Source: a virus
DNA: 45,068 nucleotides
Virus record (IMG/VR): IMGVR_UViG_3300037508_000925
Location: 1 to 45,068 of that record
Direction: 5' to 3' (one strand)
Shown: positions 41,650 through 45,068 of the stretch, one piece after another
How the letters are laid out: every line of letters starts with the position of its first letter
Numbering within the stretch: position 1 is the first letter of the stretch
Program-made: the position numbers and the translations under genes
The notes under the pieces: generated by a model
Told to the model about the DNA's origin: nothing
Seen by the model: only the letters and a program-made list of their open reading frames with translations
The model's database searches: none

Positions 41650-41767
41650 CACTCTTAATTTCAACGGAGATGCTACTACCATCATTGGTTTTGTTGGTGT
41701 TGTTTCGACGTTCATTATTCTTGTTACCGTTTTTCGTTCTTACTTTAACTCTCCTTATCGCAAATGA
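41639..41767 (+). CDS. Single-span membrane peptide (42 aa)
   Basis: A polar N-terminus (MTPDTLNFNGDATT), a membrane span at about 15-32 (IIGFVGVVSTFIILVTVF) and a basic tail (RSYFNSPYRK) placing the C-terminus in the cytoplasm. ATGA overlap with the next gene. Function unknown. Confidence 0.6.
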   Translation: MTPDTLNFNGDATTIIGFVGVVSTFIILVTVFRSYFNSPYRK

Positions 41768-41997
41768 AGTACCTGTACATTATTAACTATTGGGTTCCGT
41801 TCCCTGCTTCTGAATACGGTGGTGTAGTTTCTGTTGTTGCAGAAGATGATCAAGAATGTTATAACCTAGTTGTAGAGTACGATAATGAATATTATCCTGA
41901 ACATTACCCACAAGCTATGGAGAATATTCAAAAGGCTCAAAAGTTTCTCCTTGCAGAAGAACAAGAAAGCCGTGTTGTTGACTCCTTTACAACCTAG
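41764..41997 (+). CDS. Small acidic protein (77 aa), unknown
   Basis: MKYLYIINYWVPFPASEYGG, VVSVVAEDDQECYNLVVEYD, then a helix after a Tyr-rich stretch (NEYYPEHYPQAMENIQKAQK). Predicted alpha/beta fold. Overlaps the membrane peptide gene. No family recognised. Confidence 0.6.
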   Translation: MKYLYIINYWVPFPASEYGGVVSVVAEDDQECYNLVVEYDNEYYPEHYPQAMENIQKAQKFLLAEEQESRVVDSFTT

Positions 41998-41998
41998 T

Positions 41999-42196
41999 AT
42001 GAAAGATGATCTAGTTGACATGACTGACTACGTTACCAACTGCCTCAAATGGGCACAGGAACGTATGGTTGATCTTATGATGGATGAACGTGCAGAAGAT
42101 GCTATTGCATTGGGTGCAGAGTTCTTGGCATGGGCTGATGAATCTGAGGACACTATCTACTGTTCTCCAGATTTCTCCAGCTACTATGACACTTGA
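41999..42196 (+). CDS. Small acidic helical protein (65 aa)
   Basis: Starts at ATG 41999 just after the previous stop; the upstream part of the frame is a shadow. MKDDLVDMTDYVTNCLKWAQ, ERMVDLMMDERAEDAIALGA, then EFLAWADESEDTIYCSPDFS. Strongly acidic. Its stop lies inside the palindrome at 42187-42206. Function unknown. Confidence 0.6.
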   Translation: MKDDLVDMTDYVTNCLKWAQERMVDLMMDERAEDAIALGAEFLAWADESEDTIYCSPDFSSYYDT

Positions 42197-42206
42197 AAAA
42201 CTGTCA
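42187..42206. repeat. 20-bp palindromic element, copy 1
   Basis: TGACACTTGAAAAACTGTCA, with arms TGACA/TGTCA. It shares 16 of 20 bases with the element at 43417-43436, and both lie at the end of a gene just before a GC-rich hairpin. Likely an operator or an RNA element of the early block. Confidence 0.55.
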
Positions 42207-42211
42207 CAAGG

Positions 42212-42238
42212 GGGGATGGCAGGCTGCTGGTCATCCCC
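42212..42238 (+). other. GC hairpin before a possible -10
   Basis: GGGGATG (42212-42218) and CATCCCC (42232-42238) form a perfect stem with a 13-base loop, directly followed by TATATT. It lies between the 65-aa gene and the gene at 42288 and may end one transcript or shape the start of the next. Confidence 0.55.
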
Positions 42239-42287
42239 TATATTGATCTCATGAGGCACAGAGCCTCACCACTTCGCTTTTCCAACC

Positions 42288-42758
42288 ATGGGCACTCGCT
42301 CTCGCATCGGCATCGAACTTCCTGATCACAGCGTTGTTTCCGTCTACTGCCACTGGGATGGTTATCCCGAGTTCAACGGCAAAAAACTGGTTCAACACTA
42401 CCAAAACCGTGAAGATGTGCAAGAATTGATTGATGGCGGCAGTATGTCATCTCTTCGCACTCGTACTTCATGGAGCAGTGGTGCTTGTCTTCGTGATGAA
42501 GCTGGTGAGCTTATCACTGATGATGAAGGTTTTATCATGTCCGAAAATGATCGTGATCCTCAACCGCAGTATTATAGTGAGCGTGGTGAAGATGAATCTC
42601 CTGTTCACACGACTTTTGATCAATTTGTCTCTGACAACTGTGGTGAGGAATATGCTTACATGTATGATCTGAATGGTAACTGGAAAGCATTCAAGCTTGC
42701 TGGCTACGACAATAAGATTGTTGAACGGGTTGACATCCCTGGCTATGTGACTGTATAA
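42288..42758 (+). CDS. Conserved-type phage protein (GTRSRIGI family), 156 aa
   Basis: MGTRSRIGIELPDHSVVSVY, then CHWDGYPEFNGKKLVQHYQN and LIDGGSMSSL. The block SRIGI...SVYCHWDGYPE...HY...LI-GG is one I recall in many phage and some bacterial proteins of unknown function. The C-terminal half is acidic (DRDPQPQYYSERGEDES). The leader has TCCAACC before the ATG, no Shine-Dalgarno, and a small GAGGC...GCCTC hairpin. The promoter of the next gene lies in its last codons. Confidence 0.65.
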   Translation: MGTRSRIGIELPDHSVVSVYCHWDGYPEFNGKKLVQHYQNREDVQELIDGGSMSSLRTRTSWSSGACLRDEAGELITDDEGFIMSENDRDPQPQYYSERGEDESPVHTTFDQFVSDNCGEEYAYMYDLNGNWKAFKLAGYDNKIVERVDIPGYVTV

Positions 42759-42759
42759 T
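42730..42759 (+). promoter_or_regulatory. Consensus sigma70 promoter with operator-like palindrome
   Basis: TTGACA (42730-42735), an 18-base spacer and TATAAT (42754-42759): both boxes are perfect. TGTGAC (42746-42751) and GTCACA (42760-42765) flank the -10 as exact inverted arms. A repressor bound there would block the polymerase. Faces the gene at 42823. Confidence 0.85.
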
Positions 42760-42822
42760 GTCACAAGGAACGGCAGCGCCTCAAAGACTCCATTTGTTGT
42801 TTTACATTCGTTGTTTTTTACC

Positions 42823-43056
42823 ATGCGTACCTTTAACTTCACTGGTTCTTCTGCTATCGTTGACAACGGTATCACTGTGACCAACAACCGTGCTAACATT
42901 GTCTTCAAGGGCAATCGTGAGTATGTCTACGAAATCACCGATCCTGCCTCCTTCATGGTGCAGCTGGAAGGTGAAATCGCTGACCAAAATGGTTCTGTTG
43001 GTCGTTTTGTTAACACCGCTCTGAAAAACGAACTGCTGAAGCCCATTACTGTGTGA
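42823..43056 (+). CDS. Small beta-rich protein (77 aa), perhaps KTSC-like
   Basis: ATG 42823 is preferred over a TTG at 42811. MRTFNFTGSSAIVDNGITVT, ANIVFKGNREYVYEITDPAS, then VGRFVNTALKNELLKPI. The order V-x-F-x-G...YVYE...S-x-G-x-FVN-x-x-L recalls the KTSC domain (tyrosine/valine strand pair, then GxFxNxxI), but the match is loose. Driven by the perfect promoter upstream. Confidence 0.55.
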   Translation: MRTFNFTGSSAIVDNGITVTNNRANIVFKGNREYVYEITDPASFMVQLEGEIADQNGSVGRFVNTALKNELLKPITV

Positions 43057-43063
43057 TTTGATT

Positions 43064-43081
43064 GGGGGGATTATTCCCCCC
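43064..43081 (+). terminator. G6/C6 hairpin after the 77-aa gene
   Basis: GGGGGGA-TTAT-TCCCCCC is a perfect 7-bp stem eight bases after the stop, followed by TTCTCATACCTTT. The weak T-rich tail fits a poor terminator. It is also one of a set of similar hairpins in this block. Confidence 0.55.
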
Positions 43082-43106
43082 TTCTCATACCTTTGCCGTA
43101 AGTTCC

Positions 43107-43247
43107 ATGAACGCCAAACAAATCAAAGCGGAAATGTCCCGCATTCAAACTCTCCTCAAGCACAATCTTTCTCTTGAAGAACGTGAAATGCTTGAAGAAG
43201 ATTATGAAGATCTCCGTCAAGAACTTATCGAAGTTACCTGCTATTGA
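43107..43247 (+). CDS. Coiled-coil peptide (46 aa)
   Basis: ATG 43107; the frame continues upstream through the hairpin but that part is unlikely to be coding. MNAKQIKAEMSRIQTLLKHN, then LSLEEREMLEEDYEDLRQEL. One helix-turn-helix hairpin, acidic in its second half. Function unknown. Confidence 0.55.
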   Translation: MNAKQIKAEMSRIQTLLKHNLSLEEREMLEEDYEDLRQELIEVTCY

Positions 43248-43249
43248 AA

Positions 43250-43414
43250 ATGACTCACTTCACTGATCGTCCTAACATCGAAGAAATGACTGAAATGATG
43301 TACCGTGATGAACTTGAAGAACTGCTGGAATCTGACGATTCACAGTGGGATCTGAACATGGATGATGAATCAAATGATTTTGAATCATATCTTGGGTCAA
43401 CCTACGACTACTGA
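43250..43414 (+). CDS. Very acidic small protein (54 aa)
   Basis: MTHFTDRPNIEEMTEMMYRD, ELEELLESDDSQWDLNMDDE, SNDFESYLGSTYDY. More than a quarter of the residues are Asp or Glu and only two are Arg. Such composition occurs in DNA-mimic proteins of phages that block host DNA-binding enzymes, but no family is recognised. Directly followed by the palindrome at 43417. Confidence 0.6.
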   Translation: MTHFTDRPNIEEMTEMMYRDELEELLESDDSQWDLNMDDESNDFESYLGSTYDY

Positions 43415-43416
43415 TG

Positions 43417-43436
43417 TGACACTTATATAACTGTCC
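43417..43436. repeat. 20-bp palindromic element, copy 2
   Basis: TGACACTTATATAACTGTCC, three bases after a stop codon and three bases before a GC hairpin. Same layout as copy 1 at 42187-42206, with TGACACTT and AACTGTC fully kept and the middle changed. The AT-rich centre could itself serve as a -10. Confidence 0.55.
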
Positions 43437-43439
43437 ACT

Positions 43440-43466
43440 GACCCCTAGGCAGCCTGTTTAGGGGTC
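43440..43466 (+). terminator. 8-bp GC hairpin after the palindrome
   Basis: GACCCCTA (43440-43447) and TAGGGGTC (43459-43466) with an 11-base loop, followed by TTATAGTATCTT. Probably ends the previous small operon, and TATAGT right after it may be a -10 for the gene at 43498, though I see no matching -35. Confidence 0.6.
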
Positions 43467-43497
43467 TTATAGTATCTTCAGTTGATTCCCACCAACC

Positions 43498-43905
43498 ATG
43501 CAAAACACCACCCTCACAGCTGAAAAGATCGCAGATTACGCTGTAATGCTGTGTGACGCACTGTACATGAACCTGAAAGATTATCAGATTCGTGCTCACC
43601 AGCGTTCGATTCAAAATGAGATCAACATGGATTATCATCAACAAAAGATTGATGAAATCAAGAACCATGGTGTTGATGTGGAGTATTATATTGTGAGTGG
43701 TAAAAAGTATTTTAAGATTGTGATGCGTGATTCTGGCGGTCAGAAGTCGGCTCATGCTTTTGTGGACAAGACCACTGGAGAGGTCTACAAGCCCGCCAGC
43801 TGGCGAGCACCTGCCAAGCATGTACGCTACAACCTGCTCAACCAGAAGCAGCGTGAATGGCTGTATGAGAACGCTGACTGGTCTGGAGGCTATCTTTACA
43901 TGTAA
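43498..43905 (+). CDS. Conserved-type phage protein (135 aa), unknown
   Basis: MQNTTLTAEKIADYAVMLCD, a helical N-terminal half, then EYYIVSGKKYFKIVMRDSGG and SAHAFVDKTTGEVYKPASWR, APAKHVRYNLL, ending ENADWSGGYLYM. The block YFKIV...SAHAFVDK-x-TG-VYKPASW...DW-GGYLY is one I have seen in many phages without known function. Its leader carries ACCAACC-ATG and no Shine-Dalgarno. The gene ends two bases before a perfect promoter. Confidence 0.7.
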   Translation: MQNTTLTAEKIADYAVMLCDALYMNLKDYQIRAHQRSIQNEINMDYHQQKIDEIKNHGVDVEYYIVSGKKYFKIVMRDSGGQKSAHAFVDKTTGEVYKPASWRAPAKHVRYNLLNQKQREWLYENADWSGGYLYM

Positions 43906-43907
43906 GC

Positions 43908-43936
43908 TTGACAGGGGGCTTCCAGCCCCCTATAAT
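43908..43936 (+). promoter_or_regulatory. Perfect sigma70 promoter with a hairpin as spacer
   Basis: TTGACA (43908-43913) and TATAAT (43931-43936) are both perfect, 17 bases apart. The whole spacer is an inverted repeat: GGGGGCT (43914-43920), TCC, AGCCCCC (43924-43930). It can end the gene that stops at 43905 as an RNA hairpin and still act as the spacer DNA for the next gene. Confidence 0.88.
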
Positions 43937-43961
43937 GACGTTGTTCACCACTGAACCAACC

Positions 43962-44120
43962 ATGATTGCCGACACCACCACCGATGCCCAGCTGCGCCAC
44001 ACAATCATCAAAAGTGTGGAACAGATGGATCTTCGTCTGTTGCAACGCATTGCTTATGAATGTCGTTGTGAAGAAATGGGCATTCGCCCTGATGGTTGGA
44101 AACTCTATCCTGAAGAATGA
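43962..44120 (+). CDS. Small helical protein (52 aa), unknown
   Basis: ATG 43962 with ACCAACC before it. MIADTTTDAQLRHTIIKSVE, then QMDLRLLQRIAYECRCEEMG and IRPDGWKLYPEE. Two helices and a short tail. Its TGATG junction overlaps the next gene. Confidence 0.6.
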   Translation: MIADTTTDAQLRHTIIKSVEQMDLRLLQRIAYECRCEEMGIRPDGWKLYPEE

Positions 44121-44206
44121 TGAACATTGTTGATCTGTCCATGCTTGCCACCTTTTTACTTTTGGTTGGTGGTATTGTATTCTTCTTCAAAGCAATTTAC
44201 CGCTGA
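44120..44206 (+). CDS. Single-span membrane peptide (28 aa)
   Basis: MNIVDLSMLATFLLLVGGIV, then FFFKAIYR: almost all of it is one membrane span with a short basic end. It starts in the stop of the previous gene and is followed three bases later by another ATG, so translational coupling is likely. In size and form it resembles the one-span low-molecular-weight subunits of photosynthetic complexes, but no specific match is seen. Confidence 0.55.
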   Translation: MNIVDLSMLATFLLLVGGIVFFFKAIYR

Positions 44207-44209
44207 ATC

Positions 44210-44386
44210 ATGAAACCTTATCCTCTTGGTTACGACAATCCCTACATCATTCGTGGCATTGTGGGCACATCACGTTGGGGATTGTATGATCGGCAATCTT
44301 ATCAAAAGATTGCGGAATTTCCTAATCAATTTCTTGCCTACGATGCTCGTCGTGCTATTTTGAAAACACAGGGTTACAACGCATGA
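44210..44386 (+). CDS. Small protein (58 aa), unknown
   Basis: MKPYPLGYDNPYIIRGIVGT, SRWGLYDRQSYQKIAEFPNQ, FLAYDARRAILKTQ. Pro/Tyr-rich start, then strand and helix. ATGA overlap with the next gene. No family recognised. Confidence 0.6.
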   Translation: MKPYPLGYDNPYIIRGIVGTSRWGLYDRQSYQKIAEFPNQFLAYDARRAILKTQGYNA

Positions 44387-44532
44387 AAACTTACCACTGG
44401 TTCTTTCTTGTGATTGCCATTCTGATGTGGAATGGCATGTTGATCAAACGTGATCAAGAAATGTTCAAGGCATATGATAAAGTCTGTGCCGAACTTCCTG
44501 CGTCTCATCCCGACTGCCGTTACGCCAAATGA
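44383..44532 (+). CDS. Membrane-anchored peptide (49 aa)
   Basis: MKTYHWFFLVIAILMWNGML forms a signal-anchor span, then a soluble part (IKRDQEMFKAYDKVCAELPA, SHPDCRYAK) with two Cys that could form a disulfide outside the cytoplasm. Overlaps the next gene by four bases. Function unknown. Confidence 0.6.
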   Translation: MKTYHWFFLVIAILMWNGMLIKRDQEMFKAYDKVCAELPASHPDCRYAK

Positions 44533-44747
44533 CAATTTCTCCTGAAAAACAAAAACAACTTGAAGAAACCGCAGTAATGATCGGTCAGATTTTGGGTAAG
44601 TTGATCGGCGGCATTGTTGCAAATGCGATCATTGCTGGTATCATCTATGCAATTCTTGCACTGATGATCGGTCTTTCTGTCACCTATCTGCAAGTGTTTG
44701 GTGCAATTCTTCTTCTTGACTTTATCAAAGCATTTATTAAAAAATGA
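44529..44747 (+). CDS. Two-span membrane protein (72 aa)
   Basis: A polar start (MTISPEKQKQLEETAVM), then a long apolar region with two spans at about 20-40 (ILGKLIGGIVANAIIAGIIY) and 41-62 (AILALMIGLSVTYLQVFGAI), and a basic tail DFIKAFIKK. Small size, position and Gly-rich spans allow a holin-like role, but nothing proves it. ATGA overlap with the secreted protein gene. Confidence 0.6.
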   Translation: MTISPEKQKQLEETAVMIGQILGKLIGGIVANAIIAGIIYAILALMIGLSVTYLQVFGAILLLDFIKAFIKK

Positions 44748-45068
44748 AAAAGTTTCTGATTCTTGCATCTCTTCTGCTAACCACACCTGCATTTGCAACA
44801 CCAGAAAAACAAAAAGATTATCGTCCGTTTCGATATGAAACCCCATGTATGTTGGAACAAGGTCTAGCAACTTATCCTGATGTTTGTGTGGTGATTGAAA
44901 CTCGTGAATCTGGTGGTGCTCTTCGCACTCGTAACATTTACTCCAATAAACATGGATTGACCATCAAAGGTCGCTTTGATAAAGAAAAAGGATACATGAC
45001 CTGGGATAGTCACAATAAGTTTGAATATAAATGGGAATATAAGGTTGGTGGTACTGCCGACCCTGGTG
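44744..45068 (+). CDS. Secreted protein, 3' end beyond the window
   Basis: At least 108 residues, cut by the window end. A clear Sec signal peptide, MKKFLILASLLLTTPAFA, with a cleavage site after AFA. The mature part (TPEKQKDYRPFRYETPCMLE, then YPDVCVVIETRESGGALRTR) has two Cys and looks beta-rich (HGLTIKGRFDKEKGYMTWDS). It is probably exported to the periplasm. Grouped with three membrane proteins just upstream, which suggests a shared role at the host envelope. Family unknown. Confidence 0.65.
   Translation, partial: MKKFLILASLLLTTPAFATPEKQKDYRPFRYETPCMLEQGLATYPDVCVVIETRESGGALRTRNIYSNKHGLTIKGRFDKEKGYMTWDSHNKFEYKWEYKVGGTADPG

Noticed and set aside
41885-41998. N-terminal extension of the 65-aa gene at 41999
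   Set aside because: It would overlap the previous gene by 113 bases; the internal ATG follows that gene's stop directly and is the simpler start.
42197-42287. Full sigma70 promoter for the gene at 42288
   Set aside because: TATATT is present after the hairpin, but no acceptable -35 lies 16-18 bases upstream, so only the hairpin is listed.
42746-42765. TGTGA...TCACA as a CRP/SyCRP1 site
   Set aside because: The arms are 10 bases apart, whereas CRP-type sites have 6. It fits a different dimeric regulator better.
44008-44190. Reverse-strand 60-aa open frame in the early block
   Set aside because: It overlaps two well-linked forward genes and has no promoter or start context of its own.

Overview
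The window reads as part of the genome of a T4-like cyanophage, a contractile-tailed myovirus of marine Synechococcus or Prochlorococcus. Five things point there: baseplate hub and spike genes, very long repetitive tail-fibre genes ending in Peptidase_S74 chaperones, T4-type late promoters (TATAAATA), a CP12-like Calvin-cycle regulator, and a flavin-dependent halogenase homolog among many tiny overlapping host-takeover genes. I see no integrase, transposase or CRISPR array. Family names come from recognising motifs by eye; no search was run.

Layout. (1) 1-5893, forward: a baseplate/spike operon with a gp27-like hub, a CP12-like protein, a gp5-like spike, a separate beta-helical needle protein and two accessory structural proteins, mostly with overlapping stop and start codons. 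(2) 5861-6881: an insert of tRNA-Leu(UAA), tRNA-Thr(UGU), tRNA-Ala(UGC), two small genes and an unexplained structured RNA, served by two strong sigma70-type promoters. (3) 6882-33338: the host-recognition region. It holds three giant fibres (2030, 2177 and 2701 aa), each near a late promoter, a glycine-rich adhesin-like protein, a reverse-strand pair that includes a DUF6445-type oxygenase, and three tandem modules of a short MSTLR tip-like protein followed by a small chaperone-like protein. (4) 33358-33947: a 2OG-Fe(II) oxygenase and a perfect two-way terminator.

(5) 33950-37344: overlapping face-to-face sigma70-type promoters. They drive two small genes leftward, and rightward an operon with a putative PD-(D/E)XK nuclease overlapping a Mom-like DNA-modification gene, then two more iron-oxygenase-like proteins. 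(6) 37331-41480: small proteins, an AbrB-like protein, a zinc-ribbon ORF, a membrane protein and the halogenase homolog. (7) 41464-45068: a run of tiny early genes with near-consensus sigma70 promoters, 20-bp palindromes, GC-rich hairpins and a recurring CCAACC-ATG leader; several encode single-span membrane peptides. The last gene, a secreted protein, runs off the window.

How it fits together: late promoters serve the structural genes, and host-type promoters serve the tRNAs and the takeover genes. The nuclease plus Mom-like pair is the best candidate for a distinct system, possibly attack on unmodified DNA with protection of phage DNA. The CP12-like protein and the halogenase/oxygenase set suggest metabolic reprogramming. 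Function is unknown for most of the small genes.
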